From Novosphingobium rosa NBRC 15208 (GTDB lineage Bacteria; Pseudomonadota; Alphaproteobacteria; Sphingomonadales; Sphingomonadaceae): a stretch of 64,000 nt of DNA. How positions within the stretch are numbered: the first letter of the stretch is position 1; every line of letters begins with the position of its first letter. The position numbers were made by a program, and so were the translations under genes. The stretch is taken from NCBI RefSeq assembly GCF_001598555.1, contig NZ_BCZE01000031.1:1-64000 (forward strand), given 5' to 3'. This document shows, piece after piece, positions 43,215 through 51,490 of this stretch. The notes beneath the pieces are model-generated. The model was not told the DNA's origin and ran no database searches. It saw nothing but the letters and a program-made list of their open reading frames with translations.

Positions 43215-43983
43215 GTGGAACGGCCACGCGATCCATTATCAGGATGAGGGCAGCGGACCGGCCATCGTCTTGCTGCATGGCCTTGGCGGCAATACCGAAA
43301 ACTGGTTGCATCAGCGCCATTTTCTGTCGCGCACGCATCGGGTGCTCTCGCTCGATATGCCCGGTCATGGCCTGTCAGGCGGGCGAACCGTGGCTTTCGC
43401 CGACTATCCGCGCGCCATCGCGGCGATGCTGGATCATGCCGGCGTTCAACAAGCGGTGCTTTGCGGGCTCTCCAAGGGCGCGCGAGCCGGGATCGCCTTT
43501 GCCGCGCTCCATCCCGAGCGCGTCAGCGGCATGGTCATCGTCAACGCCTTCCTCCACCTCGAACCAGCGGATCGCGCCAAAAGGCTGTCGCTCTATGATC
43601 TGCTGCTTGAAAAGGATGGCCCGCAGCGCTGGGCGGACCGCCTGCTGCATCTGATGGCGGTCGAAGCCTATCCGGCCATTGTTCGCGGTTTCCACCGCTC
43701 GCTCGAGCGGATTGATCCTTTGCACATCCGGCGCATCTTTCGCGAACAGATCGACTGGGATCAGCGCCCGGATCTAGCCGACATCGCCTGCCCGGTGTTG
43801 GTGGTGAAAGGCAGCAAGGACGATTTTATCCCGAGCTACTGCCCCGCAGACATCCTCGCCGGACTGCGCGACGGTGAGCTGACGGTGATGGACGCGGGCC
43901 ACCTGCCCTATCTGGAGGCCCCCGCCGCGTTCAACCGGCACCTCTCGGCATTTCTGGCGCGGATCGGCACGGTTTCAGGATAG
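43204..43983 (+). CDS. Alpha/beta hydrolase
   Basis: 259 aa from the ATG at 43204, inside the end of the TetR gene. An intact catalytic set: LLHGLGGNTENW (oxyanion), nucleophile in CGLSKGARAG (G-L-S-K-G), acid in VKGSKDDFIPS and histidine in MDAGHLPYLE. No signal peptide, so cytoplasmic. Lid region about 130-190. Probably an esterase or C-C hydrolase; it also shows what a normal elbow looks like in this genome, in contrast to the two Ser-less proteins at 18893 and 21975. Confidence 0.85.
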   Translation: MIFEWNGHAIHYQDEGSGPAIVLLHGLGGNTENWLHQRHFLSRTHRVLSLDMPGHGLSGGRTVAFADYPRAIAAMLDHAGVQQAVLCGLSKGARAGIAFAALHPERVSGMVIVNAFLHLEPADRAKRLSLYDLLLEKDGPQRWADRLLHLMAVEAYPAIVRGFHRSLERIDPLHIRRIFREQIDWDQRPDLADIACPVLVVKGSKDDFIPSYCPADILAGLRDGELTVMDAGHLPYLEAPAAFNRHLSAFLARIGTVSG

Positions 43984-43986
43984 GCT

Positions 43987-44579
43987 TCAGCGCGGCAGGA
44001 CAAGCTCTGCGCTCAACCCACCCTCGGGACGGTTGGCCAGAGACAGTGCGCCACCCTGCGCCTGCGCAATCTTGCGAGCGATGCTCGTCGCCCGAGCCAT
44101 GGATCTGCGCCCTGCCCGCATAGCGCAGCGCATTGTCGACCAGATTTTGCAGGCAGCGGCGCGATCCTTGCGCGATCCCGCGAATCCCTCACTTCCCGCG
44201 GCAGCGCGTCAGACAGGTGCGGCGCAAAGCCCGGCGCGGCCAGCAGGCGCAGGCGGCTGATGCTCATATCGATGGCGCGATCGGCGGGATCGTGCTCGCG
44301 GCCATAGATGCGCTGCGAGAGATGGTCGCGGCTCAGCGTGCGATAGGGCTCACCCAACATGCTGCGCAGGGTCACCACATCCACCCCGCCCAGCACGATG
44401 GGATCGCTGTTCACGTTACCCAGCAGAAGATTGCGTTTCGTGTCCAGAGTCCAGCCCGCGAAATGCAGCCGCGCCGGTTCCTCCTGCCTTGGCGCGAAGC
44501 GCTCGACGCGCCTGAGGATCACCTGGATCCGCGCCAGCAACGCGCGCGGGGTGGATTCCGTCCGCAATGTCGGCGGCAA
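43987..44579 (-). pseudogene. Remnant of a two-component system (response regulator and histidine kinase)
   Basis: Minus strand. From about 44550 down, an OmpR-type regulator C-terminus is readable: TPRALLARIQVILRR, FAGWTLDTKRN, YRTLSRDHLSQRIYGREHDP and DRAIDMSISRLR, with the receiver domain missing. After it, histidine kinase pieces appear in different frames: RCLQNLVDNALRYAG (N box) at about 44102-44160, and IARKIAQAQGG to AELVLPR ending at the stop 43987. The frame changes and missing parts show that it is broken. Confidence 0.75.
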
Positions 44580-44766
44580 TCTGACGGTGGGCGGCTACAC
44601 GCTGGTCAATCTGATGGCGCGCTATCAGGTGACCAAGGCAATCCAGCTCTCGGCCAATGTCAACAATCTGACCGACAAGACCTATTATCGCCAATATGGC
44701 TTCTATGATGGGCTGATCTATGGCGATCCGCGCTCCTACAGCATGATGCTGCGGGTGCGGATCTGG
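44566..44766 (+). pseudogene. Remnant of a TonB-dependent receptor C-terminus
   Basis: Plus strand, about 67 residues. GGYTLVNLMARYQV, LSANVNNLTDKTYYRQYGFY and GDPRSYSMMLRVRIW are the end of a siderophore-type receptor barrel. There is no stop after the last residue and nothing of the receptor upstream. It is joined at about 44555-44566 to the response-regulator remnant on the other strand, which marks a recombination junction. Confidence 0.78.
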
Positions 44767-44809
44767 TCACCACGCCATGCCGGGGGCCGCAATGGTCCCC
44801 GGCGCAGGC

Positions 44810-46024
44810 TCAGCTGCGGCCCACCTGCATCAGCGTGGCATCGGAGGGCAGCAGCTGATCGAGGAACGGCAGAATCGCCGCGCCGATCGCCGCCGCATCG
44901 CCCGCCATGGCGGCGCGCAGGATCGGAGCGGTGGCAGGCAGCCTGATCTGCGCCAGCCTGTCGGTCAGGCGCAGCGCCAGCGCCTGCGCCAGCGATTCGG
45001 GCAAACGCCCACCGATGATGATGGCATGGGGATCGATCAGGCAGTTGATGTTGATCAGCGGCGCGGTGAGAGCCCGCGTGGCGTCCTCCACCCATTGCTC
45101 CAGCACTGCCGCCGTGGCCGGATCGCCTTCATCGATGGCCGAAGGGCCGGAAACATACACCCCCGCTTTCGCCAGATACTGCATCAGCGCGGACAGCGAG
45201 ACGATATCCTGCACCACCGCGCCGGGCGCATCACTGGTGGGATCGGGCAACAGGCCCAGCTCGGCGCTGCGGCGATTGGCGCCCTCGACATAATGGCGGT
45301 CGATCAGCAGCCCCCCGCCAAGGCCGGAGCTGATGAAGATATAGAAGAAGCTGGGCAGCGTCAGCCCGATGCCCGACTGCGCCTCGCCCAGAGCGGCGGC
45401 GGCGGCGTCATTGTCGATCAGCACCGGCCAGGGCAGAACGGGTTCCAGAAGCTTGTGCAGGGAAAGCTGCGCCCAGCGGTCATAGTCATGCGGGCGGCCC
45501 GGCAGAGTGATCGCGCCCAGATCGTCGGGCAGCGCCACGCCCACGCCCAGCACCCTGTCGCGCCCGACGCCGGCGTCCTGCAGCAGCGGCTCCAGCCCAT
45601 CGCGCACGAAGGCCACGACATCCTCGGGCAGGGCGAAGGCCATGTCGCGGGTGATCCGGCTGCGCACCTCGCCCGCCAGATCGAGCGCCACCAGCGTCAG
45701 GTGATCGCGGTCGATGTTGAGGCCGATGGCGATGCAACCCAAGGCGTCGATCTTGAGCCGGATCGCGGGCTGGCCGCGCGGGCCCTGCAGGCGGCCGATT
45801 TCTTTCACCAACCCCTCGTCGATCAGGCGGCGCGTGATGTTGGCGATGGTCGGCGCGGTCAGGCCGGTGGTGCGGGCCAATTCGGTGCGGGTGGTTTCGG
45901 CGCTGGTGCGGATCGCCTGGAGCACGACGCGCTGGTTATAATCGCTCGCCCGCGCCAGATTGGTGCCCGAGAGCGAGACGGCAAGGCGCGCGCCGCGCCC
46001 ATCGCGCGATGGTTCGCTGCTCAT
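44810..46024 (-). CDS. ROK-family transcriptional regulator
   Basis: 404 aa (GGGAGGATGCGC upstream of the ATG). N-terminal winged helix at about 25-90 (TRTELARTTGLTAPTIANITRRL), then a ROK sugar-kinase-like domain with LIDNDAAAAALGE and SSGLGGGLLIDRHYVEG. The Zn-binding Cys cluster of ROK kinases is absent, so it is a NagC/XylR-type repressor and not a kinase. It is divergent from the GH125/GH92 operon, with an AT-rich palindrome between, and should respond to a sugar from that pathway. Confidence 0.88.
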   Translation of the reverse strand: MSSEPSRDGRGARLAVSLSGTNLARASDYNQRVVLQAIRTSAETTRTELARTTGLTAPTIANITRRLIDEGLVKEIGRLQGPRGQPAIRLKIDALGCIAIGLNIDRDHLTLVALDLAGEVRSRITRDMAFALPEDVVAFVRDGLEPLLQDAGVGRDRVLGVGVALPDDLGAITLPGRPHDYDRWAQLSLHKLLEPVLPWPVLIDNDAAAAALGEAQSGIGLTLPSFFYIFISSGLGGGLLIDRHYVEGANRRSAELGLLPDPTSDAPGAVVQDIVSLSALMQYLAKAGVYVSGPSAIDEGDPATAAVLEQWVEDATRALTAPLININCLIDPHAIIIGGRLPESLAQALALRLTDRLAQIRLPATAPILRAAMAGDAAAIGAAILPFLDQLLPSDATLMQVGRS

Positions 46025-46140
46025 CGCGCATCCTCCCGGTGCAAAAGGTCCGAATGGTTGCCCAAGGCTCGATCTGCTTCAATCACATATCCCACCTTCT
46101 CTGCATTGCCGATGCACCCTGCGCTTGCCAATCGCAAATT

Positions 46141-46164
46141 TAATTAAAATAAATTTTTTAATTA
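46141..46164. promoter_or_regulatory. Candidate ROK operator
   Basis: Arms TAATTAAAA and TTTTAATTA with a 6-bp AT spacer, in the 242-bp region between the ROK gene and the mannosidase operon. NagC/XylR operators are also AT-rich inverted repeats. It lies 102 bp upstream of the GH125 start. Confidence 0.6.
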
Positions 46165-46266
46165 CTCTTGATCGCCGCACCGCCTCGCCGTAGCGTGCCC
46201 CACAAGAGACAAAAACAAGCTTGAAGGAGAGACCGTGTCGGTTCCCCCCTGCATCGGTTCCGCCCG

Positions 46267-47730
46267 ATGACACTTGCCCCATCCCTGGCCCTGTCCCGCC
46301 GCGCCATGCTTCTGGCCGGGGCCCTTGCGCCTTTTGCCGGGGCCTCCTTTGCGCGTGCGGCGGCGCCGCTGATCAGCCGCCGCCCGGCGCCCGGCAAACG
46401 CAGCTTCGTCTCGCGCGCGGTCGAGCAGGAGATCCTGCGTGTGCGCGGCAAGATCGCCGACCCCGAATTGGGCTGGATGTTCGAGAATTGCTATCCCAAC
46501 ACGCTCGACACCACCGTGCGCACCGGCATGGTCGATGGCCAGCCCGACAGTTTCGTCATCACCGGCGATCTGGACGCCATGTGGCTGCGCGACAGCTCGG
46601 CGCAGTTGCAGACCTATGTGCATCTCACGCCTTACGACGCCGATCTGCGACGCCTGTTTCAGGGCGCGATCCGGCGGCAGGCGCGCTGCATCCTGATCGA
46701 CCCCTATGCCAATGCCTTCACGGCGGACCCCACGGCGATGTCGAATTTCGGCGCCGCCACCGATCTCACCGAGATGAAACCGGGCGTGGCGGAGCGCAAA
46801 TGGGAGCTGGACTCGCTGTGCTATCCCATGCGGCTGGCCCATGCCTATTGGACCGCCACGCGCGACGCCTCGCCCTTCGATGCGCTGTGGTCGCAGGCCA
46901 TGGCCCGCGCCGTGACCACCATGCGCGAGCAGCAGCGCAAGGACAATGACGGCCCCTACCGCTTCGAGCGTGTCAACCGCCACGCCACCGAGACGCTGAT
47001 GCTGAAAGGCCTCGGCGCGCCGAGCCGCAAGGTCGGGCTGATCCATTCGATGTTCCGCCCTTCGGATGACGCCTGCACCCTGCCCTTCCTGATCCCATCG
47101 AACCTCTTTGCCGTTTCGGCGCTGCGCATGCTGGCGCAGGTCCACACCGAAGCGCGGTCCGACACCGCCGCCGCTGCCGCCTGCACCGCGCTGGCCGATG
47201 AGGTCGATGCCGCGCTGGTGGCTCATGGCCGAATGGATGACGGCACCGGCCAGCAGGTCTGGGCCTTCGAGACCGACGGCTTCGGCAATGCCCTCTTTAT
47301 GGACGACGCCAATGTGCCGAGCCTCTCCTCGCTCCCCCTGCTGGGCGCGGCGCGGCGCGACGATCCGCTCTATCTGCGGACCCGCGCCCTCGCCTGGAGC
47401 CCGCGCAACCCCTATTTCTTCAGCGGCAGCGCCGCGCAGGGGATCGGGGGGCCTCACAAGGGACTCGGCATGATCTGGCCGATGTCGATCATCGTGCGCG
47501 CCATGACCACCGACGACGACAACGAGATCCGCCAGTGCCTGCGCTGGCTGAAAGCCTCCCACGCGGGCACCGGCTTCATCCATGAAAGCTTCGACAGGAA
47601 CGATCCCAACACCTTCTCGCGCCCCTGGTTCTCATGGGCCAACGGGCTGTTCGGCGAACTAGTCCTCGACCTTGAACGCCGCCGCCCCGCCCTGCTTGCC
47701 GAAACCTTCCCACAGGAGATCCCCGCTTGA
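46267..47730 (+). CDS. GH125 exo-alpha-mannosidase, Tat-exported
   Basis: 487 aa. Leader LSRRAMLLAGALAP is Tat-type. The metal-independent exo-alpha-1,6-mannosidase family is clear: MWLRDSSAQ (105-113), KWELDSLCYP, and HESFDRNDPNTFSRPWFSW followed by ANGLFGE near the C-terminus; the acidic residues in the first and last motifs are the expected catalytic pair. It removes terminal alpha-1,6-mannose from N-glycan-like oligosaccharides. The stop overlaps the TTG start of the GH92 gene, forming one operon. Confidence 0.88.
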   Translation: MTLAPSLALSRRAMLLAGALAPFAGASFARAAAPLISRRPAPGKRSFVSRAVEQEILRVRGKIADPELGWMFENCYPNTLDTTVRTGMVDGQPDSFVITGDLDAMWLRDSSAQLQTYVHLTPYDADLRRLFQGAIRRQARCILIDPYANAFTADPTAMSNFGAATDLTEMKPGVAERKWELDSLCYPMRLAHAYWTATRDASPFDALWSQAMARAVTTMREQQRKDNDGPYRFERVNRHATETLMLKGLGAPSRKVGLIHSMFRPSDDACTLPFLIPSNLFAVSALRMLAQVHTEARSDTAAAAACTALADEVDAALVAHGRMDDGTGQQVWAFETDGFGNALFMDDANVPSLSSLPLLGAARRDDPLYLRTRALAWSPRNPYFFSGSAAQGIGGPHKGLGMIWPMSIIVRAMTTDDDNEIRQCLRWLKASHAGTGFIHESFDRNDPNTFSRPWFSWANGLFGELVLDLERRRPALLAETFPQEIPA

Positions 47731-50042
47731 TCCGCGCCACCCGCCGCGAGCTGCTTGTCGGCTCCACCCTCGCTCCGCTTGCCACTGCCCTGCCCTTTGC
47801 CGCCAACGCGCAGGCGCCTGCCGCCACCGCGCCCGATCTCTTCGTGGGCAGCGGCGGGCATGGCCACACCTTCCCGGGCGCCACGCTGCCCTTCGGCATG
47901 GTCCAGCTTTCGCCCGACACCAACAATGCGGGTTGGGATGCCTGTTCGGGCTATCACCAGTCCGACCGCTCGATCATGGGCTTTTCGCATACGCATCTCT
48001 CGGGCACGGGGATTGGCGATATGCTCGATGTGCTGGTGGTGCCCACACGGGGACCGCTCAAGCTGGTGCCGGGCACCACGGCGAACCCCTCCGAAGGCTA
48101 TCGCCAGCGCTACAGCGACGAACATGCCGAGCCGGGCTATTACCGAGTCAAGCTGGAGAGCGGCGTGATCGCCGAGCTCACCGCCACCGAGCGCACCGGC
48201 CAGCACCGCTACACCTTCCCGGCGGGCCCGGCCCACATCCTGATCGACTTCGCCCATTGCAAGCAGGAGAGCGCCGATGAGCCGATCCGCATCGAGGACG
48301 CCTCTCTGGCGCTGGATGCCGATGGCACGCTGACCGGCAGCCGTCAGGTCTTCCGCTGGGCCGAGGGGCGGCGCATCCATTTCGCCATGCAGCTTTCCCG
48401 CAAGCCCGACCGCGTGCAGTTCTTCGGCGACAATGACGCGCCTGCCGCTGCCGGGGCGCAGGGCGTGGCGGGCCACAAGCTGAAGGTCGCGCTGTTCTTC
48501 AACGAGGCAGGCAGCGCGCCGATCCTCATCAAGACGGGCATTTCGGCGGTCGATGTCGCGGGCGCCCGCGCCGCTCTGACCGAGGCGCCGGGCTGGGGCT
48601 TCGATCAGGCCTGCACCAATGCGCGCCGCATCTGGGCGCAGGATCTGGATGCCGTCCGCGTTAGCGGCGGGACGGCGGCGCAGCGCACCATTCTCGCCAG
48701 CGCGCTCTATCACACGTTGATGGGGCCGACCTTGTTCAGCGATGTCGACGGGCGTTTTATGGGCCTCGACCAGCAGGTCCACACGCTGGCAGCGGGCGAG
48801 CGCGCCTACAGCGCCTATTCGCTGTGGGACACCTATCGCGCGCTGCATCCGCTGATGACGCTGATCCGCCCGGAGATGGCGCAGCGCTTCGTCCACGATC
48901 TGATCCGCCAGACCCAGCAAAGCCCCTATGGCCCGCCGACATGGCCGCTGCAGGGTGTCGAAACCGGCTGCATGAACGGCACCCATGCCGTGGTGGTGCT
49001 GGCCGAGGCGAAGGTGAAGGGCATCCCGGCCGATTACGCCGCCGCATGGCCCAACATCCGCCGCCATGCCTTCGATCTGACCATGAAAGACACCCGCGCC
49101 ACGCTGGGCCGCGATCACTATATGAAGCTGGGCTATATTCCGGCGGACAAGATCAAGGAATCGGTCAGCCGCACGCAGGAATACGCCTATGACGACCATG
49201 CCATGGCAATTCTGGCCGAAGCGGCGGGCGCGCATGAGGATGCGGCGGCCCTGCGCAAGCGCAGTGGCAACTGGCGCAACGTGATCGATCCGAAGATCGG
49301 CTTTGCCCGCCCGCGCTTTGCCGATGGCAGCTGGTGGGCGCCCTATGACCCGATCCAGCTGGGCCATATGCCCGAACCGCACTGGCGCGATTACACCGAG
49401 GCCAATGGCTGGCAGGCCACCTTCCTCAACCAGCACGACATCTATGGCATCATCGCCCATTTCGGCGGCGAGGCGGCCTATGAGGCAAAGATCGACGCCC
49501 TCTTCAACGCGCCCTCCACCCTGCCGCACAATGCGCCCCCGGACATCGCGGGTCTGGTCGGCCAGTATGCCCATGGCAATGAGCCGGACCAGCATGCCGC
49601 CTACCTCTATGCTTATGTGGGCGCGCCGTGGAAGACGCAGGCGATGGTGCGCCGCCTCTGCGCCGAGATGTACAAGGACGACCCCGACGGCGTGATCGGC
49701 AACGACGATTGCGGACAGATGAGCGCGTGGTTCATCCTCTCCGCGCTGGGCTTCTATCCGGTCGATCCGACGACGGGCATCTATGTGCTGGGCTCGCCCC
49801 TGTTCGACAGCGCGCAGATGCGCCTTGGCGAGGGCAAGCTGCTGACGGTCAACGCCATCAACAACGGCCCGGACCGGGTTTACGTGCAGTCGGTGCGCTG
49901 GAACGGCAAGCCCTGGACGAAGAACTGGATCGCCCACAGCGATCTGGCGCAGGGCGGCACGCTGGAGTTCACCATGGGCGAGAAACCCTCGCGCTTCGGC
50001 GCGGCCAAGGCGGATCGCCCGCCTTCCGCACCCAGGGCCTGA
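47727..50042 (+). CDS. GH92 alpha-1,2-mannosidase, exported
   Basis: 771 aa starting at TTG (47727), which overlaps the GH125 stop (TTGA); AGGAGA is 8 bp upstream, which decides the start. N-terminal leader RRELLVGSTLAPLATALPF is Tat-like. Family marks: GSGGHGHTFPGATLPFGM, GFSHTHLSGTG and GNDDCGQMSAWF (about 657-668). GH92 enzymes are calcium-dependent exo-alpha-mannosidases (alpha-1,2, sometimes alpha-1,3/4/6). Together with GH125 it should trim high-mannose glycans or mannan. Confidence 0.88.
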   Translation: MIRATRRELLVGSTLAPLATALPFAANAQAPAATAPDLFVGSGGHGHTFPGATLPFGMVQLSPDTNNAGWDACSGYHQSDRSIMGFSHTHLSGTGIGDMLDVLVVPTRGPLKLVPGTTANPSEGYRQRYSDEHAEPGYYRVKLESGVIAELTATERTGQHRYTFPAGPAHILIDFAHCKQESADEPIRIEDASLALDADGTLTGSRQVFRWAEGRRIHFAMQLSRKPDRVQFFGDNDAPAAAGAQGVAGHKLKVALFFNEAGSAPILIKTGISAVDVAGARAALTEAPGWGFDQACTNARRIWAQDLDAVRVSGGTAAQRTILASALYHTLMGPTLFSDVDGRFMGLDQQVHTLAAGERAYSAYSLWDTYRALHPLMTLIRPEMAQRFVHDLIRQTQQSPYGPPTWPLQGVETGCMNGTHAVVVLAEAKVKGIPADYAAAWPNIRRHAFDLTMKDTRATLGRDHYMKLGYIPADKIKESVSRTQEYAYDDHAMAILAEAAGAHEDAAALRKRSGNWRNVIDPKIGFARPRFADGSWWAPYDPIQLGHMPEPHWRDYTEANGWQATFLNQHDIYGIIAHFGGEAAYEAKIDALFNAPSTLPHNAPPDIAGLVGQYAHGNEPDQHAAYLYAYVGAPWKTQAMVRRLCAEMYKDDPDGVIGNDDCGQMSAWFILSALGFYPVDPTTGIYVLGSPLFDSAQMRLGEGKLLTVNAINNGPDRVYVQSVRWNGKPWTKNWIAHSDLAQGGTLEFTMGEKPSRFGAAKADRPPSAPRA

Positions 50043-50048
50043 GGTCAA

Positions 50049-50126
50049 GGCACCGGCCCGCTTTCCCGCCCGGTCACGCATTGGCAGTATCCTGTGGGTG
50101 GCCGGGCGGGGGAGCGGGCCGGTGCC
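50049..50126. terminator. Very long hairpin between convergent genes
   Basis: A 25-bp stem with two G-T pairs (left arm 50049-50073, right arm 50102-50126, ends GGCACCGG / CCGGTGCC) and a 28-nt loop. It is much longer than an ordinary terminator and is followed by a second hairpin. Confidence 0.65.
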
Positions 50127-50130
50127 GCCC

Positions 50131-50156
50131 GGATCATGCGCCTTGGCGCATGATCC
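50131..50156. terminator. Perfect 12-bp hairpin between convergent genes
   Basis: Stem GGATCATGCGCC / GGCGCATGATCC with a TT centre, 5 bp after the long hairpin and 10 bp before the stop of the deaminase gene (-). Likely bidirectional terminator. Confidence 0.7.
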
Positions 50157-50165
50157 CAAAGGACG

Positions 50166-51401
50166 TCAGAAGAAAGTGTCGATCACCTCGATGCAGCGAT
50201 AATCGTCGCCGACGACCAGCAGCTTGCGCCATTTGTCGAAGGTGAGGCAGGGGTGCGAGATGTCAAAGGCGATGATGTCTCCCACCGCAATGTCATCGCC
50301 GGGCGCGATGGTCAGGTAAGCGTGCTGATCCATCATGCCCGTCACCTCCCAATGGGTTGGCGCGGCTGCGGGCTTTTCATCGCGCCCTTTGCGGAAGAGC
50401 GTTGCGGGCCGAGGCATCCCCGCATCGAAGGCCACATCGCGCTTGCCCATCGCCACCACCGCGCGTGCGGGATCGGGCAGCGACTGCACCACCGCCCAGA
50501 TGCGCAGCGCGGGTTGCAATGCCTCGCCAAACGTCGGCGCGACGGGGTTGCGCTTGAGGATCTGCTCCTGCGCGATGCGGTAAAGCCCATCGTCATGGCT
50601 GATGTAGCAGCCGGGGCGCAGCACGATCTGCGCCCTGCCCGTTTTGGCCAGTTCAGCGGTTTCTTCCGCCACCACATCATACCAGGCCGAACCCGCGCCG
50701 GAGAGGATCGGCGTGCCCTCAAACCGGCCTTCGCCGATCAAACGCTCCGTCACCGCGACGGCGCGGCGCACAAAACGACGGATTTGGGCTTCATCCGGCA
50801 GCACGCCTTCGTAGAACTCGACACCAGCGAGGCGCAGTGAACCCTGCCACTGATCCAGCGCGGCTAGCACCTTGGCCAGCCCTGCCTCATCGCGCACGCC
50901 GGTACGATAACCGGGCTGATCCGGTTCCGGCGCGAGTTCGATCAGCACATCCAGCGTCACGCCCCGCGCCTGGCAGGCCTGCCCCAACATCGCCACACAA
51001 TCGGGCGAATCCACGATGCACAACACCTGCTGTTCAGGATCGGCCAGCAGGTCGAGAATCGCGGCGATGTTCGCATCCCCCACCACCTGATTCGCGATCA
51101 GGATGCGGCGGACGCCATGCGCGGCAGCCACCCGCGCCTGCTGGCTGGTCGCCACGGTGATGCCCCAGGCCCCCGCCTCGATCTGGCGCTGGAACAGGCG
51201 GGGGGCCATCGTCGTCTTGCCATGCGGCGCCAGATGCAGCCTATAGGTCTCGATAAAGGCGCGCATCCACCCCAGATTGTGGGCGATGCGGCTCTCGCTC
51301 AGCACGGCGGCGGGGAAAGGCACCTCGCCCGCCAGCAGGTTCCACCCCGCCTGGCCGGCGGGCCCCACGCCCTTGTCGAGTTCAAAGTGATGGTCGCTCA
51401 C
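50166..51401 (-). CDS. PLP fold-III amino acid deaminase (D-serine dehydratase-like)
   Basis: 411 aa. The alanine-racemase-like barrel has the PLP lysine in LAPHGKTTMAP (K62), and the C-terminal D-serine-dehydratase-like domain has SHPCLTFDKW with H383 and C385, a zinc pair of eukaryotic-type D-serine dehydratases and D-threonine aldolases. Such enzymes convert D-Ser, D-Thr or similar into 2-oxo acids through an enamine. It is divergent from a D-aminoacylase/RidA/GntP operon (89 bp between starts), which supports use of D-amino acids. Confidence 0.82.
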   Translation of the reverse strand: MSDHHFELDKGVGPAGQAGWNLLAGEVPFPAAVLSESRIAHNLGWMRAFIETYRLHLAPHGKTTMAPRLFQRQIEAGAWGITVATSQQARVAAAHGVRRILIANQVVGDANIAAILDLLADPEQQVLCIVDSPDCVAMLGQACQARGVTLDVLIELAPEPDQPGYRTGVRDEAGLAKVLAALDQWQGSLRLAGVEFYEGVLPDEAQIRRFVRRAVAVTERLIGEGRFEGTPILSGAGSAWYDVVAEETAELAKTGRAQIVLRPGCYISHDDGLYRIAQEQILKRNPVAPTFGEALQPALRIWAVVQSLPDPARAVVAMGKRDVAFDAGMPRPATLFRKGRDEKPAAAPTHWEVTGMMDQHAYLTIAPGDDIAVGDIIAFDISHPCLTFDKWRKLLVVGDDYRCIEVIDTFF

Positions 51402-51490
51402 GGCAGGGACTCCCTCTTAAAGAAATTTGTTTACATTATTCATCGATGCGGTGACAAGGCCAGCAAGAAAGTGCCGCGGCGAGGATAAAT

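Noticed and set aside
43987..44766. Mobile element boundary
   Set aside because: No transposase, terminal inverted repeats or target duplications could be seen; recombination remnants explain it.
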